A stretch of 64,000 nt of DNA from a candidate division Zixibacteria bacterium HGW-Zixibacteria-1 (lineage in GTDB: Bacteria; Zixibacteria; MSB-5A5; GN15; PGXB01): assembly GCA_002838945.1 (NCBI GenBank), contig PGXB01000001.1, forward strand, positions 1-64,000. Reading direction: 5' to 3'. How positions within the stretch are numbered: the first letter of the stretch is position 1; each line of letters starts with the position of its first letter. This document shows positions 8,144-16,805 of the stretch, one piece after another. A program made the translations under genes and the position numbers. Under the pieces are notes generated by a model, which was not told the DNA's origin, did no database searches, and was given only the letters and a program-made list of their open reading frames with translations.

Positions 8144-10915
8144 TTGAACTGCCGCAAATAATCAAACTTTCCGATCGCGCCGCGCTGGAAAAATTTATTG
8201 CGACCAGGTATGCCGGCGATACTTATAAGTTTATTCAGGATATTGACATAAGCATCAATAGTCTGCTTAAGACTGATTTCAATGAGGCCTGGCGATATAT
8301 TCAAAGTGTCGATAGAGTTTTCCATCATCTGGCGGCAGAATTCGAACCGCGCCGACTGGCTATGATAGGTCGATATTATGTATATGTCGGAGAGAACAAA
8401 AAAGCCCTGAAGTATTATTTGAAGGCGATCGGCCTGTTCAAGAAAGCGGGCAGCGCCTATGGAGTCGCCCGGCTCGGCAAATCGCTTATAGAAATCTACA
8501 GCAAGCTGGGGAATCATAAGGAAGCGCTGGAAATAGGCAAGTCTTCGCTGCGGTATTATCAAAAAAAGGGAATGGAATTCGACACTGCTCATCTGCTTAA
8601 TAACATTGGTATTGTGCTTTATCGCATGGATAAGCATGGATAAGCATCGATTGGCGCTGAGATATCTCGATAAAGCCAAAAAGATCATGCAGCAGTATAA
8701 AAGTTTTCAGCTTGCCTATGTGGAGCTGAATCGGGCCAACGTTTTGTTCGAAATGAACATGATCAGGAAGGCCCGCGGTTTTTATGAAAAGGCGGCGGCG
8801 ATTTATCATAATAATGGCATGCATGTAGGTGAAAACAAGGCCAACTATGCCCTGGCCTTTATTTTGTTTTTTGAGGACAGGTTCACCGAATCAATCAGGC
8901 TCTTCGAAAAAGTATATGAGAAATCAAAGGAGCTCGCCGATCCGGTGGGTGCGGCCAATGCCCTGCTTGATATGGCCGAAATTAATATACAGCTAACCCA
9001 GTACAGTACGACGATAATGCTTGCCGATCAAATAATCCCTGAATTTCACAGGCTTGGCCTGATAAATGAGGAAGCCCGATCTTACTATTTTGCCTCCGTT
9101 GCCCGGATTAAGTTAAAGGATTTTGATTTGGCCGCCACACAATTAAGAAGGGCGGAGCATCTTTTCAAAAAGGAAAATAATCAGTTTTGGCTGGGGATGG
9201 TCAATGCGGCAAAAAGCCGGCTATACCGGGCGCGAGGACGCTACAAGCAGGCTCTTCAATATGCGGCCGACTCGGGAATATCCTATGCCAGAAGCGGTCA
9301 TGAACGGCATCGGCTGGATGCCGAGATTATGACTTTTGAGACGGTGCTTGCATCGGGAGATTACGAACGAGCAATTAAATTGACGGTCCCACTGTTAAAG
9401 CGCAGACTGACGAGTCATCAAAAGCATAACCTTCGTTTTCTGATTGGTAAATGTTATTACCAAAAGGGGGATTACTCCTCGGCTCTGAAGGAATTCAAGG
9501 CGGCCGTCAAAATAATCGAGAAGATGTTAAAAGGACTGTACCCTGATGAAATCAGATTTTTCTTTGTCATGGACAGGTATGAAAGCTATCAAATGATGAT
9601 TGACTGCCTTCTCAAACTTGGGCGTGTGGAGGATTCATTCCTGAGTAATCTGAGAGCTCTGGAGGTAATTAATCATCGTACGACCCATGAAACCGAAACC
9701 GGACGGGAAATATCGCCGGAGTTGATCGAAAAAAGGAACAATTTGCGGGCGGCATTGAAGAAACTGAACCAGTCAACCAAGGGTGGTCAGCGTGGTGTTG
9801 AAAGTGTGACCACTTATAATTCACTGGAACATAAATTATGGTCGAACGAGAGAAAGATCAGGACAATTGTATATCCGGAGAGGGAGTATCTCGGCCCGGA
9901 CGACTTTTATCAGGGCCGGGATATATATCAATACATTGAAAGTGAAGAAACTATTGTCAGCTTCTTTTCATCGAATGAAATGACCGGGGCTTTTTGTGCT
10001 TCAGGGCAAAAGGTTCAATTTATAAAGTTTGCTATACTGCCGAAGGAACTGGATATTTTACTGAGGAAGCTGCATTTCATATTTGAGAACGCTGTATTTG
10101 GGCAAAGGGATGTTGACCGTTCATACAAGATATCCGAGCATTATCTCAATATTATTTATCAGAAAATAATCGAACCGCTGCTTTCATCCATACCGGGACA
10201 ACATGTCATTTTTGTCGCTGATGGCATCTTTGGCCAGATACCATTTATGGCTCTGAAAGATGGTCAGGGGCGATATATAAAAGACCGATTTAGAATAAAC
10301 ACCATTATCAATCCACAGGATTTGAAAAACAGATCCGGAATTTTAAAGAATCTTAAGAGCAAACGCAACGCTGTTTTTGCCGTATCATCCGACTTGTTGC
10401 CGCTGATTGAGATAGAGGCCCGCCAGATTAAGAGTATTTTTCGAAAATCGCGCCTGTTTATCGATGACAGGGCCAATTGTATGAATTTAACAAATGAATT
10501 AAAGGAGGCTGATGGGTTTTTGCATATTGCGGCTCACGCATCAAGATCATCCGAAAATCCTTTATTTTCCCGAATATTGATGAATGATGGGCCGTTTTTC
10601 CCGTTCGATCTTTTTCAATCGGGTGTCAAGGCCGAATTAGTCACGCTTTCTGGTTGTCAGACCGCGGCACCGGGTCTGTACTACGGCAACTCGTTCAGTT
10701 TGGCCAAAGCTTTCTACCAAGCCGGGAGTCATCATGTTTTGGCAACTTTGTGGCCGGTCTCTGATAAGCTGAGTATGCTCTTTATGATAAACTTTTACGA
10801 GACTCTGGCTGATGTGGGGAATGTTTATCAGGCGTATCAAAGTGCAGTCGATCAAATTATCGACATCACTGATAATCCTGCATTTTGGAGTTCATTTGTT
10901 TTATTGGGAACATAG
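8140..10915 (+). pseudogene. TPR-CHAT caspase-like protease, module copy 1, frameshifted
   Basis: The gene is read in two frames: 8140-8643 (167 codons) and then a frame open from 8606 to 10915. The break is a perfect 10-bp tandem duplication, ATGGATAAGC at 8626-8635 and 8636-8645. Removing one copy restores a single 921-residue protein, matching the intact 918-residue paralogue at 14035-16791. The N-terminal half is TPR-like. The C-terminal CHAT domain keeps its putative dyad: a His in Ile-Ala-Ala-His-Ala-Ser (codon at 10535) and a Cys in Leu-Ser-Gly-Cys-Gln-Thr (codon at 10655). The downstream part could restart at the ATG at 8636, giving a CHAT protein without its first TPRs. It may be a mutation, a phase switch or an assembly error. 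Confidence 0.85.
8626..8645 (+). repeat. 10-bp tandem duplication that breaks the CHAT gene
   Basis: Two adjacent copies of ATGGATAAGC lie inside the coding region. In the paralogue the matching position has a single copy of the corresponding Met-Asp-Asn-Asn codons. The extra ten bases shift the frame and create a TAA at 8641-8643. Slipped-strand replication can both make and remove such a repeat. Confidence 0.9.
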
Positions 10916-10930
10916 TAAGGAGAGTATATC

Positions 10931-12379
10931 ATGCGAAAAGTCAGATATTTGGTAAGAGGCGCCTTTGTCTTTCTTTTTATCCTTTTGATATTTTTGACGA
11001 TTCAGAATTCATTCGCCGTTAATGAAAATAAAAACCTATCACATAAGGCATCCGTTCCTAATCAGGTTATTTTATGCCTGGAAAAAGGACGTTCGGCCCA
11101 CGAATTTTTGTCGGACATCAGGGGAAAAGTCATCAAAGATTTGCCTCGACAAAATATCCTGCTGATTGATTTCCCCGGCAATACGCCGGTGGAAAAAGTG
11201 TCAGAAGCGTTTGGGCGAAGAGGTGGCGTCGTCTTCGCACAACCGAACTATCTATGCGGTTTGCCTGAAATAAATACTCAGGATGATTATCTCCCTGACG
11301 CGAACAACCCGGTCTTTATAGCCGGTATCAGTCCGGGGCCGTATTATAATCAACAGGCGACCAATAGCAGCGGTGCCGACTCGGCCAATTTATTGTCGAC
11401 TGGAACCGGTGTTATTGTGGCGGTTATTGATAACGGCATTGATTTCAATCACCCTCTGTTCTCTGGTTTGGCCGACAGCACGGGATATGATTTTGTCGAT
11501 AATGATGGAGATCCCTCGGAGGAAACGGGCGACATGCTGGGGCACGGAACCTTTGTTTCGGGATTGATTAAATTAGTGGCGCCGGATTGCAGCCTTATGC
11601 CGTATCGGGCCTTTGATGAAAGCGGTATTGGTGATTCATACGCGATTGCCCAGGCTATTTACCGGGCAATTGATGACAGCGTGGATATTATCAATATGTC
11701 ATTCAATATGTATATATCCAACTCCGCGGTGGAGACAGCCGTTGCAGCGGCCCGTCAGGCAGGCATAACCATGGTGGCTTCCGCCGGAAACGACAGTTGC
11801 TCGGTCACATCTTATCCAGCCGCCTATGCCGGAGTAATTACGGTCGGGGCCATTGACTCTTTGGATTATCTGGCCGGATATTCCAATTATGGCGCCAATC
11901 TGGATGTTGTCGCGCCGGGTGTTATGGTATACAGCGCGTTACACACTCAATATGAATCCGACTGGGGTTACTGGAGCGGAACTTCATTTGCGGCACCCCA
12001 GGTAAGCGGCGGTTGTGCCTTAATACTGGGGCTAAAGCCGTCAATGGAGGGGGATAGCATGGAAGTTTTCATCAGAGAGACCGCCGAAAATGATCTATTA
12101 TGGGGAACGGTCGTGCCCCATGATTCTTTATATGGTTATGGTCGTGATGATGTTTTTCGTTCCGCAATCTGCCTTTGCCGGGGCGATGTGGATCATTCCG
12201 GACTAATCGACTCGCTCGATTATAATTATCTTATAAATTATTTGAATTACGGAGGCCCGGCGCCGATTCCCATCAATGAAATCGGTGACGTTAATTGCTC
12301 GGGAATCATAAATAATCTGGATGTTTCGTATTTGATCAATTATTTGAACCATAGCGGACCGCCGCCCTGCTGCCAATAA
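10931..12379 (+). CDS. Exported subtilisin-like protease with dockerin-like tail, module copy 1
   Basis: The 482-residue product has a signal peptide (about residues 1-30) and a propeptide-like domain to about 110 ending in Ala-Gln-Pro-Asn-Tyr. It then has an S8 catalytic domain with Asp167 (Val-Ile-Asp-Asn-Gly), His205 (Gly-His-Gly-Thr) and Ser352 (Gly-Thr-Ser-Phe-Ala-Ala-Pro), so the triad is complete. The last 70 residues are two dockerin-type repeats, each Gly-Asp-Val-Asp/Asn followed by a Leu-Ile-Asn-Tyr-Leu helix. It follows the CHAT gene by 15 bases with an AAGGAGAG ribosome site and is followed by a strong terminator. It acts outside the cytoplasm, possibly docked to a cohesin-type partner. 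Confidence 0.93.
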   Translation: MRKVRYLVRGAFVFLFILLIFLTIQNSFAVNENKNLSHKASVPNQVILCLEKGRSAHEFLSDIRGKVIKDLPRQNILLIDFPGNTPVEKVSEAFGRRGGVVFAQPNYLCGLPEINTQDDYLPDANNPVFIAGISPGPYYNQQATNSSGADSANLLSTGTGVIVAVIDNGIDFNHPLFSGLADSTGYDFVDNDGDPSEETGDMLGHGTFVSGLIKLVAPDCSLMPYRAFDESGIGDSYAIAQAIYRAIDDSVDIINMSFNMYISNSAVETAVAAARQAGITMVASAGNDSCSVTSYPAAYAGVITVGAIDSLDYLAGYSNYGANLDVVAPGVMVYSALHTQYESDWGYWSGTSFAAPQVSGGCALILGLKPSMEGDSMEVFIRETAENDLLWGTVVPHDSLYGYGRDDVFRSAICLCRGDVDHSGLIDSLDYNYLINYLNYGGPAPIPINEIGDVNCSGIINNLDVSYLINYLNHSGPPPCCQ

Positions 12380-12420
12380 AAGCAGCTACTTTCGTTTTGC
12401 GTTCTTTACTCATGGGACAA

Positions 12421-12446
12421 GCCCGGCCTGACGGCCGGGCTTTTAT
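12421..12446 (+). terminator. Intrinsic terminator of module copy 1
   Basis: GCCCGGCC and GGCCGGGC form a perfect 8-bp GC-rich stem around TGAC, followed by TTTTATT. It lies about 40 bases after the subtilase stop codon. Confidence 0.9.
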
Positions 12447-12608
12447 TGCGTTTTTTGGGAGAAAAATGCATAAAAAACCGCAATTATGAAAATATTTGTA
12501 TTTTTATTGAGCTTGCCCCGCTCTAATAAAATATGAAAGGCCATATCGGGCTCATTCCAGAACCATAGGTATGGTCTTCGAATAGTCTCTCTTTTATGTG
12601 GTTAGTTA

Positions 12609-12645
12609 CAGGAGATGAGTCTTTTGATTCATCTCCTGATTTTAT
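12609..12645 (+). terminator. Terminator-like hairpin without an upstream gene
   Basis: CAGGAGATGAGTC and GATTCATCTCCTG pair over 13 positions with one wobble around a TTTT loop, followed by ATTTTAT. No protein gene lies between this hairpin and the terminator at 12421, so it may end a small RNA or stop read-through into module copy 2. Confidence 0.6.
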
Positions 12646-12828
12646 ATCAACAGGGGTGCCGCCGGAATAAAAACAATATTTGCATTTCGTTCTTGGAATT
12701 TTCCATTCCGTTTATTTCATTATATAATTGGAGACTATCGGCAATATGCCGCACGCGCACAACAACATGAGATAACTCGTGACTGATTGCCGCAATTTTT
12801 TAGATTTGGCTAATTCGAAAGTAAATCA

Positions 12829-13413
12829 GTGAGTAAACCGGAAGATAACTATATATCGAATCTGGTAACAGGTTGTCTTGAGGGTGAAAAGCAATCATGG
12901 TCGGAATTGATCAGGAGAATAACGCCCCTTGTTTTTTCAATCTGCGGCCGGATGAAGCTTTCCAGGGAAGACAGTTACGATATTCATGGGCAGGTATCCT
13001 ATCTTCTGTGGAAAAACCTCGGAAATCTCAGATCGTCCGACAAGCTGTTGTCCTATGTCACGACTATAACGCGGCGGGTGATTTATGCCCTGATGCATAA
13101 ATCGAAGATACTGCAGAAAGTCGAGGATGCTCTGGCGGATGATTTGTTTTTATCATCACCGAAACAACCCGATGATATTTATGAAGAATCAGAGAGGCAT
13201 GAAGCATTGATGCACGCGATTGCACAACTTCCGCCAAAGGAATATCGGTTGATCCGGGCACTCTTCTTCAGTTCCGAGAATCTATCCTATGAGGAAATCG
13301 CGCAACAACTTGGAATCCCGGCTTCATCGATCGGCCCGAGCCGAATGCGGTGTTTTAAAAAACTTTATCGGATATTGAAACGTAATGAATTGTTTTTAAA
13401 GTATTTTTTGTAA
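12829..13413 (+). CDS. ECF-like RNA polymerase sigma factor, module copy 2
   Basis: The 194-residue protein is a clear paralogue of the factor at 6934: region 2 with Leu-Ser-Arg-Glu-Asp-Ser-Tyr-Asp-Ile-His-Gly-Gln-Val and region 4 with Tyr-Glu-Glu-Ile-Ala-Gln-Gln-Leu-Gly-Ile followed by Ser-Ser-Ile-Gly-Pro-Ser. It also starts at GTG without a Shine-Dalgarno sequence, so the unusual start is conserved. The last ten residues are extra compared with copy 1. It heads the second, intact module. The promoter specificity cannot be read from sequence, but the shared upstream block suggests that the two factors may control their own operons. Confidence 0.88.
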   Translation: MSKPEDNYISNLVTGCLEGEKQSWSELIRRITPLVFSICGRMKLSREDSYDIHGQVSYLLWKNLGNLRSSDKLLSYVTTITRRVIYALMHKSKILQKVEDALADDLFLSSPKQPDDIYEESERHEALMHAIAQLPPKEYRLIRALFFSSENLSYEEIAQQLGIPASSIGPSRMRCFKKLYRILKRNELFLKYFL

Positions 13414-13447
13414 ATTTTTGGCGCTCTATATATAATGAGGAGGCAAA

Positions 13448-14038
13448 ATGCAGAATGATGTCGACAAGATTGAACTTCTTTTGAAATTCAATCGAGGCGA
13501 ACTCACTGGTGATGCCGAAAAAGCGGTAAGGGAAGCTCTGAAAAATGATCCTGAATTAAGGATCATAAATCAACTTCTTCAGGATATTCAGATTGACACC
13601 GGGAAAGGGGACTGGAGTCAGATACTGAATTTCGCATCGGAGTCGGCATCCCGAATGTTTGACGATTTCATGAGAAATCGCCGCGAAGGGGCCGAGGTTT
13701 ACGCGGTCCGGACATATGATTCCAAACTGACACCGCTCCCGGAAGGGGTTCGGCCGGCGGCGGTCGATTGCCGGCGCCTTAAGTTCAAGATCGGCGATTA
13801 TGATCTTGAATTGTCGCTTTACCCTGTGTCCACCGACTCCCGTGAGATTATCGGGCAGGTACACAAGGCCAAATTTGATAAACCGCTCGAAGTCAGGCTA
13901 AAATCCGGCAAAAGATCCTATTCGGTGACAGCTGATCGTTTTAATCTTTTCCGATTCGAGCGGGTTCCGGTCGCCGAGTATAAAATGACATTATTATCAG
14001 ACGGGCAGATAATTGGCATCGTTGATTTATCCTTATGA
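13448..14038 (+). CDS. Sigma-factor partner protein, module copy 2
   Basis: This 196-residue protein has the same length as its paralogue at 7553 and shares Asp-Lys-Ile-Glu-Leu near the start, Pro-Leu-Pro-Glu-Gly-Val-Arg-Pro-Ala in the middle and Leu-Phe-Arg-Phe near the end. It is soluble, with a helical N-terminal part and a beta-rich C-terminal part. A GAGGAGG ribosome site lies just upstream, and the stop overlaps the CHAT gene start as ATGA. The tight coupling to both a sigma gene and a protease gene supports a role as anti-sigma factor or protease substrate, which remains an inference. Confidence 0.7.
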   Translation: MQNDVDKIELLLKFNRGELTGDAEKAVREALKNDPELRIINQLLQDIQIDTGKGDWSQILNFASESASRMFDDFMRNRREGAEVYAVRTYDSKLTPLPEGVRPAAVDCRRLKFKIGDYDLELSLYPVSTDSREIIGQVHKAKFDKPLEVRLKSGKRSYSVTADRFNLFRFERVPVAEYKMTLLSDGQIIGIVDLSL

Positions 14039-16791
14039 TTGTCTTATCTCAGATACTGAAGCTCTCCGGTAAGGAAGCCTTCGAGAAATATCTTGAATCC
14101 GATTATGGCGGCGATAACGTCGCTTTTCTTGATGATTTGGATAAGAGCATCAATCGGCTTATTCGAACCGATTTGAAGGAGGCCGGTGACTTCATTGATG
14201 CCGTCAAGGGCATTTTTAAATATCTTCCCCGCCGGTATCAGGCGCGATTGAAGGCCATCCAGGGCCGGCATTGTCATTGGACCGGTGAATATGCTCCGGC
14301 TCTTCGCCATTATCTGGCCGCCCGCCGATTGCTTGAAGAGCAGAAGCAACCGGAGGGGATTGCGAGGCTCGGTAAAGGACTGATGGATGTTTATATGTAT
14401 CTGGGCCGGTACGAAGAAGCGTTGCAGGTCGGCCGAAGATCTCTGTCATATTTCCGCAGGAAGCAATTGAGCAATGATGCGGGCCAGGTTCTGAATAATA
14501 TCGGCAATGTATATCATCGCATGGACAACAACCGCATGGCCCTGAAATATTATAATATGGCGAGGGAAATTTTCGCCCGGGCCGGGGGCGTGCCTCTGGC
14601 TATTGTCGAGTATAATCGGGCCAATATTTATACCAACATGGACAGGCTGGACCAGGCGGAAAAGCTGTACCGCGCCTCGGCCGAACTTTATCACGAAAAC
14701 GGACTGGAAATAGCCCGGAATCAAGCGCTTTATTCGATTGCCTATCTGCATTTTCTGCGGGACAAATATACCGATGCCATCAAGGCTTTCGAGGCGGTGC
14801 ATGATGATCTCATCCGCCTCGGCGACCGGAAGTCGGCGGCCGCCGCCATGCTGGATATGGCCGAGATCGACATTCAACTGAATCAATACGGGTCGGCGTC
14901 GATGATAGCGGATCAGATTATTCCTGAGTTTAGAAAACTGGGCATGAGATACGAGCAGGCCAAGGCCAGCTATTTTTCCGCCGATGTCAGGATCAGACTG
15001 GGGGACTACACCCAGGCCTCGAGTCGATTGAAGAAAGCAGAGACACTTTTCTCCAGGGAAAAAAATCTGCTCTGGCTGGGCATGATTAACATGTCCCGGA
15101 GCAAACTAAATATAGCGCGGAAGCATTATTCCACGGCGGTTACGGCCGCGGATGAGGCGGCCCGACTTTTTGCCCGGACCGGGAATGAGAGAAAAAAGCT
15201 GGATGCCGAGATTGCCCGGCTGGAAGGATTCACGATGGCGGGCGAATCGCCGATGGCTTTGAAACTTGCCGGAAAACTATCCATCGAAAAACTGGCCGGG
15301 TATCAATCCTATAATTTGAATTACCTGATCGGCCAATGCCATTTCCGTTTGAGCCAATATGAAACAGCCTTAAAGTATTTTCGCAAGGCTGTCGGCGCCA
15401 TTGAAAAGATGCTCAAAGGGCTGTATCCGGATGAGGTCAGATATTTCTTCATTTCTGACAAGTATGATTGCTATCGTATGGTCGTTGACTGCCTTTTGAA
15501 ACTTGGCCGGACCGATGAATCGCTTCAATCCAATTTCTCGGCTCTGGAACTGATAAACGGAAAAATCGATAGGGATAGAGCAATCTCATCGCAAATTCCC
15601 TCCCCGTTAATCGACCGGAGAGAACAACTGCGGGCGGCCTTGAAAAAAATCAGCCAATCTCCCAAAAGCGGCCAGCGCGGGACCCCGACCTCCTATTATT
15701 CGCTGGAGCAACAACTCTGGTCGAACGAGAGAAAGATCAGATCGATTCTTTACCCCAATGAAATCGTGGCCAAAAAATTGATCCGCACGGAATATAATAT
15801 TCGGGATTTTCTTCAGGATGATGAAACCGTCATCAATTACCTTGAGAACGATTCCGGTATCGGCGCCTTTTGCGTAACATCCGGGAGAACCGAATTTGTG
15901 GAACTGCCGGTTTCGCGGTCGGACATGGCGCTGATACTCCGGAAATTGCATTTTATTTTTGAATCGGTCGTTTCCGGAATAACCGATGCGGATGAAACCG
16001 GACAGATTTCCGAATCATATCTAAGAGAACTTTATGACATCCTTATTGCGCCTTTAAAAGCAAGAATCGCGGGCAAAAAACTGATTATTGTGGCGGACGG
16101 ATATTTCGGGCAGATTCCATTTAATGCCTTGAAAGACGGCAGCGGTAATTATCTCATAAACGAATATCAGGTTTGTCTGGCGGTCAATCCCGGGGATATT
16201 TGTCATCGACGCCGGACGCCGCCCGACATCACGAATAAACAGCATGCGATTTTTGCGGTTTCATCGGACCTGCTGCCGGCGATATCGATCGAAGCCAGGC
16301 AGATAAAAAATATTTTTGAAGGTTCGCATTTGTATTTGGACAGGGAAGCCAATCGGGCCAATCTTCTCCGGGAGGCGGCGAAGGCGACCGGTTTTATTCA
16401 TATTGCGGCGCATGCCTCGCGGGCATCGGAAAATCCGCTTTTTTCAAGAATTCTGATGGGCGACGGGCCTTTTTTCCCGTTTGACCTGTTTCAATCCGGT
16501 TTAAAAGCAGGGTTGGTAACGCTTTCCGGTTGCCAAACGGCCGCTCCCGGATTATATTATGGTAATTCATTCAGTCTGGCCAAAGCTTTCTACCAGGCGG
16601 GAAGCAGATATGTTCTGGCGACCTTGTGGCCCGTGGCCGATAAGGTAAGTACATTGTTTATGATCAAATTCTATAAATCACTGTCAGAGAAAAAAGAAAT
16701 TTTTAATGCCTACAACAGCGCCGTTTCGGAACTGGCCGAAGTCACCGGCAACCCGGCCTTCTGGAGTTCTTTCGTGCTGCTGGGCATTTAG
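14035..16791 (+). CDS. TPR-CHAT caspase-like protease, module copy 2 (intact)
   Basis: The 918-residue protein has about 450 residues of tetratricopeptide-like helical repeats, a linker, and a C-terminal CHAT domain. The putative catalytic dyad is His793 (Ile-Ala-Ala-His-Ala-Ser) and Cys833 (Leu-Ser-Gly-Cys-Gln-Thr), 40 residues apart as usual in CHAT proteases. It ends in Phe-Trp-Ser-Ser-Phe-Val-Leu-Leu-Gly, a typical CHAT end. It has no signal peptide, so it acts in the cytoplasm. In known CHAT proteins such as separase relatives and the type III-E TPR-CHAT, the TPR part holds the protease inactive or presents substrate. The adjacent 196-residue protein is the obvious substrate candidate. 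Confidence 0.92.
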   Translation: MIVLSQILKLSGKEAFEKYLESDYGGDNVAFLDDLDKSINRLIRTDLKEAGDFIDAVKGIFKYLPRRYQARLKAIQGRHCHWTGEYAPALRHYLAARRLLEEQKQPEGIARLGKGLMDVYMYLGRYEEALQVGRRSLSYFRRKQLSNDAGQVLNNIGNVYHRMDNNRMALKYYNMAREIFARAGGVPLAIVEYNRANIYTNMDRLDQAEKLYRASAELYHENGLEIARNQALYSIAYLHFLRDKYTDAIKAFEAVHDDLIRLGDRKSAAAAMLDMAEIDIQLNQYGSASMIADQIIPEFRKLGMRYEQAKASYFSADVRIRLGDYTQASSRLKKAETLFSREKNLLWLGMINMSRSKLNIARKHYSTAVTAADEAARLFARTGNERKKLDAEIARLEGFTMAGESPMALKLAGKLSIEKLAGYQSYNLNYLIGQCHFRLSQYETALKYFRKAVGAIEKMLKGLYPDEVRYFFISDKYDCYRMVVDCLLKLGRTDESLQSNFSALELINGKIDRDRAISSQIPSPLIDRREQLRAALKKISQSPKSGQRGTPTSYYSLEQQLWSNERKIRSILYPNEIVAKKLIRTEYNIRDFLQDDETVINYLENDSGIGAFCVTSGRTEFVELPVSRSDMALILRKLHFIFESVVSGITDADETGQISESYLRELYDILIAPLKARIAGKKLIIVADGYFGQIPFNALKDGSGNYLINEYQVCLAVNPGDICHRRRTPPDITNKQHAIFAVSSDLLPAISIEARQIKNIFEGSHLYLDREANRANLLREAAKATGFIHIAAHASRASENPLFSRILMGDGPFFPFDLFQSGLKAGLVTLSGCQTAAPGLYYGNSFSLAKAFYQAGSRYVLATLWPVADKVSTLFMIKFYKSLSEKKEIFNAYNSAVSELAEVTGNPAFWSSFVLLGI

Positions 16792-16805
16792 GAAGGATGA
16801 TTGAA

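Larger units (their letters stand above)
12380..12828. other. Intergenic region between the two sigma/CHAT modules
   Basis: It holds the terminator of copy 1 (12421-12445), then about 165 bases with no gene, then a second independent terminator-like hairpin (12609-12645), then the upstream region of copy 2. A nine-codon frame at about 12750 (Met-Pro-His-Ala-His...) has only a weak ribosome site. The last 50 bases share the TGATTG / AATTTT / AGATT block with the upstream region of copy 1. Confidence 0.5.
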
